A stretch of DNA of 64,000 bases from Pseudoalteromonas sp. Z1A8 (GTDB lineage: Bacteria; Pseudomonadota; Gammaproteobacteria; Enterobacterales; Alteromonadaceae). Each line of letters begins with the position of its first letter. Within the stretch, counting starts at the first letter, position 1. The position numbers and the translations under genes are program-made. This document shows, one piece after another, positions 10,901-17,720 of this stretch. The stretch lies in contig NZ_WTLB01000013.1 in assembly GCF_011378855.1 (NCBI RefSeq), positions 28,671 to 92,670 on the forward strand, given 5' to 3'. The notes beneath the pieces were generated by a model, which had not been told where the DNA came from, did not search any database, and saw only the letters and a list, made by a program, of their open reading frames with translations.

Positions 10901-11125
10901 TAAACCATTAGCGATAAACGTACCACTTTCGTTTGTAGTTAGTTCGCTAATAGTTCCCGTTGGTTGGTGAACTACTTTGATTTTAACGTTTGCAGCACTG
11001 CCACCTGAAGGCGTTGTAATTTTACCACGCATTGCAGATGAAGTATCAGCAGCCATTGCGCTTGTAGAAACACCTAGCGCTAAAATTACCGCTCCAGTTA
11101 ATTTCGAAAGGCGAAGCTTAGTCAT
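7952..11125 (-). CDS. Oar-type TonB-dependent receptor (paralogue, operonic with nuclease)
   Basis: The 1057-residue protein has the same layout as its neighbour: signal peptide (cleavage after AMA, about 25), regulatory-like N-terminal beta domain with RGKITTPSGGSAANV, plug with GSNPRTNGLTVDGIGQND and GGGTINAVTKSG, and a barrel ending in YKF. The plug cysteines of the neighbour are absent here. Its start lies 43 bp after the stop of the S1/P1 nuclease gene on the same strand, with no terminator between, so the pair is probably one operon. This makes nucleotides or oligonucleotides a reasonable but unproven import substrate. Confidence 0.88.
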   Translation of the reverse strand: MTKLRLSKLTGAVILALGVSTSAMAADTSSAMRGKITTPSGGSAANVKIKVVHQPTGTISELTTNESGTFIANGLRVGGPYTVIIDSDTFNDTTVENIYLNLGETYRLSSQLAPLNIEKIEVSGYKIVQQSGGSSSTFGSDTIENMPSFNRDIKDIARLNPLASINGNGELTFAGSNPRTNGLTVDGIGQNDDFGLNFGGYPTSQPPVALDAIEQVSVDVSPFSASKGNFGGGTINAVTKSGTNEFKFSGFYEISTPEIAGDVDSIVQEDDLDELGHKTYSTNKVEPIKTEERFGFNVGGAIIEDELFYFVNYAEWSSEQDLDYGFDGSGASNEFNTSEANYNRFISILNNEYGLTDSLAGAPEDTNKNLLVKLSWNASDDHRLDFTYQWQDDQDERNSSTGGDNIALVSSTYAYVTKFNNFSSKLYSDWTENFSTEIGVSYKDVTSDSATRSNLGSVTVEEDGRNGPSYSFGTDQYRHANRSETQNLTFTLDATYLMDEHEINFGAQYESLRLYNLFAQNSLGSWKFDSLENFENRQIGSYDFSYQNAYTNDSADTAYDVRRNQLALYIEDTFYVGDDLEVTAGLRYERLSSDDKPTLNENFANTYGFTNQENLDGLDIILPRVGFKYYATESLTINGGIGRFQGGIPNVWYNNSFQSDGITLVSAQNDVINDYYANNTADITQVPDEIKNTLEQGAGSVAYIDPDFKLPSSIRTQIGFEYEFDSELLGDGFKWQAEIAYHKKENEAVWHNSSINPVGLAADGERVINQSIYSGDNVDIEMTNSSDDGRSIIISTGIAKQWDNGLFVSASYAHQDVTESSAGSASQAEGNYKHNITVNRNEDIAARGFYEVEHSFKINLAYNTEFFEGYATKFNVYFERRSGRPFSYTMNMYKDEDLGDTSSLFTNGAYLPYIPTGADDPNVNWADSKMTWAELEPLLERAGISQRGGILGKNTATQPWVTTMDVSIKQEIPGFAEGHTGEVYLMIDNFANLLNSDWGVEKRLGYSNQTIYDFGGLDDQGRYKIDNSFGGADVRNYSQISSSSSAWQAKVGISYKF

Positions 11126-11168
11126 AATGTTGATTTCCCGTGTGTAGGTTATATAAATTTAATACAGT

Positions 11169-12023
11169 TTATTTGTCAGTCGTCATTTTTAGTGCTGTTT
11201 CTAACTCTTTTGCAGAAGGGTCAAATAAGGCATTTAATAATCCAGCTAATCGAATACCCGCCTGTTGTAAGCGCGTTTTTACGATAGGCGTATTGTTATA
11301 AATGTAGCTGTATCCAACTTCGTCGTTGGTGTACTTATAAATTTTTGTTGCTAAGTTGTGCGATTCTTCAACCCAAGTTTTAGGTGAGCTTTGTAAGTAC
11401 TGTGCAATCAGTTCGCTGTTATTAGTATCGATAAATTGCGCGTATTCAGTGAACGACAAGTTTTCGTTTTCAACTAGCTTTGTATCCCAAAGGCTATGAA
11501 GATTTGTTTCTTCATTAAAAAATGAAACCTTTATACGATTACCACCTCTGTCTTCACCTCTGCCTGCATGAAATGGCTGATGGCTATCACCTACTAAATG
11601 CACTAAAAAACGTAAACTAAATTGCTTAGCGTCTAACGTGCTATTGGTATCTGTAAGTGTCTGCATTGAGTAGTGAATACCTTCAAGGATATTACTTACA
11701 GATTCTTTGTTTTTAGTATGTTCGTGGTTGAAGCTGAAAGACTTACCCGGTGCTGCATTTATATAATGCCAACGAGATGATTTCTTTTGCCAAAATTCAC
11801 CAGGAGCAGATCGCATTTCATCAGGCCACGTTGATATTTGAGCTAGTGACTCGCCATCTAAATAAGGCTTAATTGCTGCTTTAGTTGTTTCGCTTATATG
11901 AGATTGTGCAATTTGCCCTACAATACGATGGCCATTTTGACCCCAAGCATGTGAGTCGGTGCTTGTGAATATCGCACTAACCAAAAGTGCAGAGGATATC
12001 GAGTACTTTATACTGTTATGCAT
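11169..12023 (-). CDS. S1/P1-family zinc nuclease, secreted
   Basis: The 284-residue protein has a signal peptide ending DSHA, giving a mature N-terminus WGQNGHRIVG; the N-terminal Trp is itself a zinc ligand in this family. Other ligands are visible in order: WPDE, WHYIN, the HLVGDSHQPFH block and the LHSLWD block. These trinuclear-zinc enzymes degrade single-stranded DNA and RNA to 5'-nucleotides, and some have 3'-nucleotidase activity. It is the first gene of an operon with a TonB receptor and divergent from a phosphate/phosphonate-type binding protein, which fits nucleic acid scavenging outside the inner membrane. Confidence 0.92.
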   Translation of the reverse strand: MHNSIKYSISSALLVSAIFTSTDSHAWGQNGHRIVGQIAQSHISETTKAAIKPYLDGESLAQISTWPDEMRSAPGEFWQKKSSRWHYINAAPGKSFSFNHEHTKNKESVSNILEGIHYSMQTLTDTNSTLDAKQFSLRFLVHLVGDSHQPFHAGRGEDRGGNRIKVSFFNEETNLHSLWDTKLVENENLSFTEYAQFIDTNNSELIAQYLQSSPKTWVEESHNLATKIYKYTNDEVGYSYIYNNTPIVKTRLQQAGIRLAGLLNALFDPSAKELETALKMTTDK

Positions 12024-12138
12024 TAGAACTTCCTAAATGAATATTTCATGGGGTTGCTATAAGCTAATGCGGTCAATTGTCCTCACTTTTCGTGTTGATA
12101 GGAAGGACTTATTAAAATTCATAGTTTCTTATTTAGAT

Positions 12139-12152
12139 TTGATATAAATCAA
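12139..12152. promoter_or_regulatory. FNR/CRP-family binding site
   Basis: TTGATATAAATCAA matches the FNR half-site pattern TTGAT-N4-ATCAA perfectly on both strands. It lies in the divergent region between the S1/P1 nuclease (start 12023) and the PhnD-like gene (about 12275), so it could serve either promoter. Binding by an FNR/EtrA or CRP homologue is inferred only from the motif. Confidence 0.5.
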
Positions 12153-12274
12153 TGGCTTATGTTTAACAGGTAAAATTACTTGTTGTAATAAGTAAGCGAA
12201 ATTGTTCAAATGCACTATATAATCTTTTTTTGAGTAGCATTGCTTTGAATTTTAAAAATATCGTGTTGCACAAA

Positions 12275-13141
12275 ATGTTAATTGTTACATTTTTGTTTCT
12301 ATTGTTGGTCGTTACGTGGATTTGCGGTCAAGTTAGTGTATACAACGATGATTTGCATTTTCCAGTTATGATTGAAACCTCAACAGAATGTCAAACAACT
12401 GCAACAAGTAATAAAGACCAGCTAATTATTTTCACGCAATCGAAAAAAATAGCCAAGTTATTAACACAGAATTTGTGTTCTGATAACGTAGTGGCTAAAC
12501 AATATGGCTCTGTAAAAGGGTATTGGGGGTATAGAACCGCAGAAAGCTTTGAGTTTGTTGGTAAAGGAATTGCTGACTTAATTTTAGCTAAAAATAATAT
12601 TATGGCCGCCTTCAAAGCTGAGTCGACTTATAACTACCAGCCCGTTGTTGGGTTTTCTGACTACACTGCCTTTTTTATATCGTCTAAAGAAAAACCTCGC
12701 ATTACAAAACAGTACTTTTTAGATAAGCGTATAGGTTTGCTTGATTATCCAACTAGCCGCTCAGGGCACATATTACCAAAGAAGGTATTTAAAGAGCTGG
12801 ATATTAATTTAGCTAATTTGAAAATTACCTATGCTAGTTCTCATAATGAATTACGTGATCTACTAGCCGACGGAAAAGTCGATATTATTGCTTCATTTTG
12901 GAAAGAGAGTGACGAAAAACGCTTTTCAAAAAATTATATTACGCCTTTGAGTAATAATATTTCTGGAACAAGATGGTATTTAAAAATGCGGCAAAACAAT
13001 ACTGATTTGTTGTGTGCAGTTCAGGAAAACTTACTTGCTATGTCTAAAGATCAAAGGTTGCACTACTATCAAAATGTGCAGCCGTTTTGGAGTTGCGGTA
13101 CTAGCTCAGTAAACTTAAAAGAGGAAGTTAGTGATGAGTAA
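12275..13141 (+). CDS. PhnD-like periplasmic/membrane-anchored binding protein
   Basis: The protein (288 residues from the ATG at 12275) starts with a hydrophobic stretch (MLIVTFLFLLLVVTWI) acting as a signal or anchor, followed by a type-2 periplasmic binding fold similar in layout to phosphate/phosphonate PhnD proteins: KVDIIASFWK resembles the usual hinge region, and IGLLDYPTSRSGHILPKKVF the ligand loop with TSRSG. The open frame extends upstream to a TTG at 12230, but no ribosome site supports either start. It overlaps the next gene by 8 bp. No ABC permease or ATPase is nearby, so it may serve sensing rather than transport. Ligand unknown. Confidence 0.6.
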   Translation: MLIVTFLFLLLVVTWICGQVSVYNDDLHFPVMIETSTECQTTATSNKDQLIIFTQSKKIAKLLTQNLCSDNVVAKQYGSVKGYWGYRTAESFEFVGKGIADLILAKNNIMAAFKAESTYNYQPVVGFSDYTAFFISSKEKPRITKQYFLDKRIGLLDYPTSRSGHILPKKVFKELDINLANLKITYASSHNELRDLLADGKVDIIASFWKESDEKRFSKNYITPLSNNISGTRWYLKMRQNNTDLLCAVQENLLAMSKDQRLHYYQNVQPFWSCGTSSVNLKEEVSDE

Positions 13142-14078
13142 ATATAAGCAATTACTTGTTTTTATATGTTTATTTTTAATTCTATCGTCTGTTTTTTATA
13201 TTTCTGTAACCCAAAAAAGCCAGCAAGTAGTTAAACAAAAAATAATTCAGATAGAGAAGCAAATAGCACTAGATTTACCCTTACTTGATTTATCAAATGA
13301 GCTGCTTAAACACTCAGGCAATAAAGACGCGGTTAATAGCTACATTAAAACCTTAAATAGCTATATCGATTCGGATGATCTTAGGGTTGTTACTATTGTG
13401 CCCAAAAGCGAGATGGTAACACCTATAAAGCCCAACCAAATAATACGTAGTTTGAGTACAAACAGCGGGTTTGTATTAGTTGTATTTAGCGTTAAGCACA
13501 CTCACTTTATGTTGAGTCAGATTATTTATTATTTAATATTTTTTGTTTTAAGTGTGTTGGTTAGCTTTTGGATAAAATTTGCGTTTATTAAGCAAAGTAA
13601 TAAACAATTGATTAATACAGAGCATCAAACAATTACTGAGCCTGCGCCGCTTGTACTTATTGTTGATCTTAACGATAAAACACTATCGAGTAGCTGTAAT
13701 CCAGAACAAAAAATGAGTTTAGCTAATAAGCCATTATGCTTTTATTTAGCACTTGTAGAGTATTGTACAAATAACGATGATGTAACGCTTAGTCATAATA
13801 AAGATGTACCAGAGGAGCTGCTAGAGCTTGCGAATAAGTATTTTTATAGGTTGATTGAGCTTGGTCACACGGTTAGAAAAAGGCCTAACTTTAATAATAG
13901 TCTTGAAAAAACCTTAAGTGAAATACGTGCGGCATTAGATGAAGTGCTTAACGAATGTCCTGAAGAGAAAGAATTATATTATCCCCCAAAAGCATATGGA
14001 GAAGGGTCGCGTTCTCGACTGCATAGTTATGGGCTGGCAAATATTAGAAAAGGCAATATTGAAATAATAGGAAAGTAA
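13134..14078 (+). CDS. Two-pass membrane protein with conserved cytoplasmic domain, partner of the PhnD-like protein
   Basis: The 314-residue protein has a first membrane helix (about 6-24), an outside segment of about 100 residues, a second helix (about 125-150) and a cytoplasmic domain (about 165-314). That domain, with LANKPLCFYLALVEY, YFYRLIELGHTVRKR and EGSRSRLHSYGL, is rich in charged helices and ends in a short strand; it looks like a winged-helix DNA- or partner-binding unit, but I cannot name the family. The ATG at 13134 has GAGGAAG before it and overlaps the upstream stop. The pairing suggests outside ligand sensing passed to a cytoplasmic output. Function is inferred. Confidence 0.55.
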   Translation: MSKYKQLLVFICLFLILSSVFYISVTQKSQQVVKQKIIQIEKQIALDLPLLDLSNELLKHSGNKDAVNSYIKTLNSYIDSDDLRVVTIVPKSEMVTPIKPNQIIRSLSTNSGFVLVVFSVKHTHFMLSQIIYYLIFFVLSVLVSFWIKFAFIKQSNKQLINTEHQTITEPAPLVLIVDLNDKTLSSSCNPEQKMSLANKPLCFYLALVEYCTNNDDVTLSHNKDVPEELLELANKYFYRLIELGHTVRKRPNFNNSLEKTLSEIRAALDEVLNECPEEKELYYPPKAYGEGSRSRLHSYGLANIRKGNIEIIGK

Positions 14079-14099
14079 CACAGTTACTTTCCTATTATT
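14063..14099. terminator. Long perfect hairpin between convergent genes
   Basis: A 17-bp perfect stem (AATAATAGGAAAGTAAC and its complement) with a 3-nt loop includes the stop codon of the two-pass membrane protein and ends 9 bp from the 5'-nucleotidase gene. There is no long T run, so termination may be weaker or rely on hairpin strength. Confidence 0.6.
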
Positions 14100-14107
14100 A
14101 TCTTCAT

Positions 14108-15742
14108 TTATTTAGGGGTAAATTCAGCCGCTTTAAGAGGGCTGTTTTTTGATATAAAGTCTTGTAGCGCTTGGGCATCTGTTTCGTCTGTACTAACAAA
14201 GCCTTCTTTATTTGTAAGCGTAGGATAACCATCACCGCCTGATGCGTTATAGCTATTTAAACTCATACGGTACGTTTTATTTTTATTCAAAGGTTGGCCA
14301 TTAATAACCACATTAACTAGTTGGCCATTTTTACGTTCAAACGATAGCTTATGGTACTGTAAATAAGCACCTGCATCCGGTGGGAAGCTTGTTACTGTAT
14401 TTAAGTAATCCCATAAATCACTGCCTTGCCAGTCCATATAAGTAATACGATTTTTAAAAGGGTGTACTTTTAAAACATCTTTATAACTTACTTCACCCGC
14501 TTCTATTGAACTGCGAATACCACCACCACTTATTAGTCCAAAGTCTGCATTTACTACATTCATTTGAGCTTGAATAATTACGCGCGCAAGATTAGTCTGT
14601 TGGTAGCGAACTTTGTTTCTGTCGCCTTCTAAGCGAGCATCAACTTCACCAATGGTACCTTCAATTTGTTTAGCGCCTTTTGCTTGGTATACCGCTAAAT
14701 AAGATTCAAGTTTTGGGTCTGGTTTAATGTACTCGTTTGCTAATACTTCTTTAGTAGAACCATCAGCTTGTACTTGATCAACATACAAATTAACTGGCAT
14801 AAGTTTGTAGTCAAGTAACGTTAATTTACCGTTTTCAAGTTTAAACTCAGCTTTACCAACATACTTACCCCATTCATGGGCTTGCATAATGTAAGTACCG
14901 TTTTGTTGGTCTGGTTTACAGGCAAGGCCTGGTTTAAAGTTGTCGTCATTTACATTTGTATCACTCATACATACAGGTTCTTGAGAGTGACCACCAATGA
15001 TCATATCAAGCGTGTTTGCTGGCAATGAACGAGCAAGTGTTACATCACCCGGTGCATTAATACCAAAGTTAGCATCAACATAATGACCCATATGGGTTAG
15101 TGCGATTGTAATATCAGGGTTGTACTTAGCTTTTATTTTTTTAGCTAAGCTTGCTGTAACGTCAACAGGGTCTTTAAACTCTAAGTGCCCAATATATTGA
15201 GGATTACCAATTTTAGCTGTGTCGGTTGTTGTTAAACCAATAACAGCAATAGTTAATCCATTCTTTTTAAATATTTTATAGCTATCAAACGCGTGTTCGC
15301 CTGATTCTTTTTCAAATATATTGGCTGATAAAAAAGGAAAGTTTACCCATTTTTGTTGCTGCTTCAATACATCAATAGGGTTGTCGAATTCGTGATTCCC
15401 CAATGCCATTGCATCGTAACCAATCAAAGACATACCTTTAAAGTCAGGCTCTGCTTTTTGTAAATCTGACTCAGGAATACCCGTATTAATATCACCACCA
15501 GAAAGAAGTAATACCGCATGACCTTGTTTTTGAGCTTTACTGCGTAAAGAGTCTATCAGCGTTTTACGGGATGCCATACCATATTCGCCTTTTTCGTTGT
15601 GCCAAAAGCGTCCATGATTATCGTTAGTATGAAGTACAGTAAGATATTGAGTTGCAGGAGAGTTACTTACACTTGAGTCGGTTGTAGCCGATGTACACCC
15701 AAGTACGCTTAAAAAAACTGAAAATAAAATAATTATTCGCAT
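14108..15742 (-). CDS. 5'-nucleotidase/UDP-sugar hydrolase-family lipoprotein
   Basis: The 544-residue protein has a lipobox (LSVLGC, Cys16), so it is a lipoprotein like Vibrio NutA rather than soluble UshA. The metallophosphatase core shows LHTNDNHGRF, GGDINTG, GNHEFDNP and GGHSQEP; the C-terminal substrate domain (about 355-530) contains NADFGLISGGGIRS and YNASGGDGYP. It releases phosphate and nucleosides from nucleotides outside the inner membrane. Its position near the S1/P1 nuclease and the binding protein fits a nucleotide scavenging set, although it is transcribed separately. Confidence 0.9.
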   Translation of the reverse strand: MRIIILFSVFLSVLGCTSATTDSSVSNSPATQYLTVLHTNDNHGRFWHNEKGEYGMASRKTLIDSLRSKAQKQGHAVLLLSGGDINTGIPESDLQKAEPDFKGMSLIGYDAMALGNHEFDNPIDVLKQQQKWVNFPFLSANIFEKESGEHAFDSYKIFKKNGLTIAVIGLTTTDTAKIGNPQYIGHLEFKDPVDVTASLAKKIKAKYNPDITIALTHMGHYVDANFGINAPGDVTLARSLPANTLDMIIGGHSQEPVCMSDTNVNDDNFKPGLACKPDQQNGTYIMQAHEWGKYVGKAEFKLENGKLTLLDYKLMPVNLYVDQVQADGSTKEVLANEYIKPDPKLESYLAVYQAKGAKQIEGTIGEVDARLEGDRNKVRYQQTNLARVIIQAQMNVVNADFGLISGGGIRSSIEAGEVSYKDVLKVHPFKNRITYMDWQGSDLWDYLNTVTSFPPDAGAYLQYHKLSFERKNGQLVNVVINGQPLNKNKTYRMSLNSYNASGGDGYPTLTNKEGFVSTDETDAQALQDFISKNSPLKAAEFTPK

Positions 15743-15783
15743 AAAATACCTGTCTATTAAGGCCCACTTAATTTATTGAGCGG

Positions 15784-15797
15784 CTAGTTTAAACTAG
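15784..15797. promoter_or_regulatory. Perfect palindrome upstream of the 5'-nucleotidase
   Basis: CTAGTTTAAACTAG is a 14-bp perfect palindrome 42 bp before the 5'-nucleotidase start, followed by a partial repeat of the arm. It could be an operator, but no regulator consensus that I know fits. Confidence 0.3.
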
Positions 15798-15834
15798 TTT
15801 TATGCGAAAAAAACGTACTTATTTACATTTCATC

Positions 15835-16005
15835 TTAATTACGGCTTGTTGCAGCAGTTTCTCTGCGTTTTAATTCTTTACTCGCATATTCAGATTTTTC
15901 ATGGTTTGCTGCAATCATCCACGTTAAAAAGCTGGCAGGTAGCTTTGTGTAAGCTTCGCCTCTGTGTAAACCAAAGTCGCAAATTGTGTGTCGTGTGTTT
16001 GACAT
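15835..16005 (-). CDS. Small DUF3820-like protein
   Basis: A 56-residue frame on the minus strand begins MSNTRHTICDFGLHRGEAYT and continues KLPASFLTWMIAANHEKSEY. The F-G-x-x-R-G ... LP-x-x-F-L-x-W pattern resembles the short DUF3820 family (putative quorum-sensing-regulated factors, usually FGKYKG...LP..YL.W). The basic C-terminus has SKELKRRET. The ribosome site is weak. It lies 92 bp upstream of the 5'-nucleotidase on the same strand. Coding is supported by the motif rather than length; function unknown. Confidence 0.6.
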   Translation of the reverse strand: MSNTRHTICDFGLHRGEAYTKLPASFLTWMIAANHEKSEYASKELKRRETAATSRN

Positions 16006-16245
16006 TATTATTACCAGTGTTTTTTATTTTGGTTGATAGTAGCAAAAGTACACACAGGGGAAAGATGATTTAGCTTTAGCTGTTTTAATTTTTATAACTA
16101 AAAAGAATATATAAAATGTAATTTAAATGTTACCGAGGCGGTCTAATTTGTATCAATCACCTCTTTATCATCGATTTTTTAACTGAATAATATTAACTTA
16201 CTTGTATTAACAATTATTTAAATAAATATAACAACAGGATATAAC

Positions 16246-16995
16246 ATGAAAAAACTCTTACTTGGCTCAGCACTCGCCGCAGCAAGCTTTACAAGTACTG
16301 CCACTATTATCGAAATGAACACGAGCCAAGGTGTCATAGAAATTAACTTATTTGATCAACAAACACCTAAAACAGTCGCAAATTTTTTAAGTTATGTTCA
16401 AGATGATTCATATAACGAAACAGTGATTCACCGTTCTGTGAGTAACTTTGTTATTCAAGGTGGTGGATTTACATACTCTGATTCATTAGATGCAATTACT
16501 ACAAAGCCTGCCGTAGAAAATGAGCCTGTTTTTTCAAACGTTAAAGGCACCATTGCAATGGCTAAGTTATCAGGCAATGAAAATAGCGCTACAAGTCAGT
16601 GGTTTTTTAATATGGCTAATAACAGCGCAGGAAGTGCAGCGCTAGATACACAAAACGGCGGTTTTACTGTGTTTGGGCAAATAACAGCAGCGAGTCAGTC
16701 CACTTTAGATAAAATCGCCGCATTGGTGCATTGTGGTGATACACCGGTGGTTGGTATTACCACTGAGCAATGCTCAAGCAGTGATGTAGCCATTAGTAAT
16801 GCTAATTTGGTAACTATTCAAAGTGTAACCGTGATGGATGATGATCCAAATTCTTCTGCTGGCCTTACTGTAACTGAAAACACGTTAATTGACTCAGGTG
16901 CACCAATAAACTCAGATAGTAGTTCTGGCGGTGGGCTAGCGTGGCTTTTAGGCGCTTTTTTACTTGTGCTTCCTCGCTTAAGACGTGCTAAATAA
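16246..16995 (+). CDS. Cyclophilin-type peptidyl-prolyl isomerase with GlyGly-CTERM tail
   Basis: The 249-residue protein has a signal peptide (about 1-19), a cyclophilin domain (about 20-195: QTPKTVANFLSYV, HRSVSNFVIQGGG, NSATSQWFFNMANN, FTVFGQI), a Ser/Asp-rich linker, and a C-terminal tail of GGG, a hydrophobic helix (LAWLLGAFLLVLP) and RLRRAK. That tail fits GlyGly-CTERM sorting signals cleaved by rhombosortase for type II-secreted proteins. It isomerises X-Pro bonds, here probably in the periplasm or at the cell surface. CAGGATA precedes the ATG as ribosome site. The tail makes surface sorting likely but this is inference. Confidence 0.85.
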   Translation: MKKLLLGSALAAASFTSTATIIEMNTSQGVIEINLFDQQTPKTVANFLSYVQDDSYNETVIHRSVSNFVIQGGGFTYSDSLDAITTKPAVENEPVFSNVKGTIAMAKLSGNENSATSQWFFNMANNSAGSAALDTQNGGFTVFGQITAASQSTLDKIAALVHCGDTPVVGITTEQCSSSDVAISNANLVTIQSVTVMDDDPNSSAGLTVTENTLIDSGAPINSDSSSGGGLAWLLGAFLLVLPRLRRAK

Positions 16996-17009
16996 TTAAA
17001 TCTAACCGA

Positions 17010-17050
17010 GTAGTAATGTGGCAGGCGTAAATTGCCTGCCACATTACTAC
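17010..17050. terminator. Strong 17-bp hairpin between convergent genes
   Basis: GTAGTAATGTGGCAGGC and its exact complement form a 17-bp stem with a 7-nt loop, between the cyclophilin and MAPEG genes. No T run follows on either strand, so it is terminator-like rather than a classical intrinsic terminator. Confidence 0.55.
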
Positions 17051-17064
17051 TTAGCATGAGCTGT

Positions 17065-17481
17065 TTAAAGCATTACTCGCCAAACCATTGCCAGCCAAAT
17101 GGAAAATACACAAATACACCCTAGTAAAAACACTTTAAAACGTGCTCGTACGTTATTTTCACCTAAATGAATAACACTATGCACAATACGTGTTGCTACA
17201 AATAAACAGGCCAGTATAGCCACAAGTGTACTGGTGCTATTTAGTTGTAGTGCAAGTAAACATCCCGCGTAAAAAAGCACAGGTATTTCAAACTGATTCG
17301 AAAAGTTTCTATCTGCAACCCTAATAGTGTCGCCAGCCTTATCTAACTGCATTGTTTTAAAATCGCTTAAATCTAGCTGATTGTTTTTAGCTGCTGCAAA
17401 GCGCCTTTTACCCATAATGAGCATGACAACCAGTGAAAGCGTAACGTGTGCAAACATGGCAAGTATGATGATTTTTTCCAT
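17065..17481 (-). CDS. MAPEG family membrane protein
   Basis: The 138-residue protein has four predicted membrane helices and the MAPEG-like segment FSNQFEIPVLFYAGCLLAL, with RIVHSVIHLGENNVRARF before the last helix. MAPEG proteins are small glutathione-related membrane enzymes in eukaryotes; the bacterial relatives are mostly uncharacterised. It is a single gene with its own upstream region, convergent with the cyclophilin gene. Confidence 0.8.
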   Translation of the reverse strand: MEKIIILAMFAHVTLSLVVMLIMGKRRFAAAKNNQLDLSDFKTMQLDKAGDTIRVADRNFSNQFEIPVLFYAGCLLALQLNSTSTLVAILACLFVATRIVHSVIHLGENNVRARFKVFLLGCICVFSIWLAMVWRVML

Positions 17482-17720
17482 CGTTTTTCCTTATTATTAT
17501 TTAGGGTTTGTGTATATTTTGATATTGAGTGAATTTTAATCACGGAAGGTTGGTAGACTCGCAACTAATATCCGATTATGAAGACATTTTTCACAATGTG
17601 TTACACAAAATAGCGTTATTTTGTAGAAAGTTATTAATCGAAAATGTTAGTTTAGATTAACTATATTGCTTTGAATTGGCGCATGCTATTTTGCGCAATA
17701 CTTTTTAATGGAAAACAAAA

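Noticed and set aside
15846..16073. 75-residue plus-strand open frame
   Set aside because: It lies opposite the small DUF3820-like gene, has no ribosome site and no recognisable motif; the minus-strand frame explains the sequence better.
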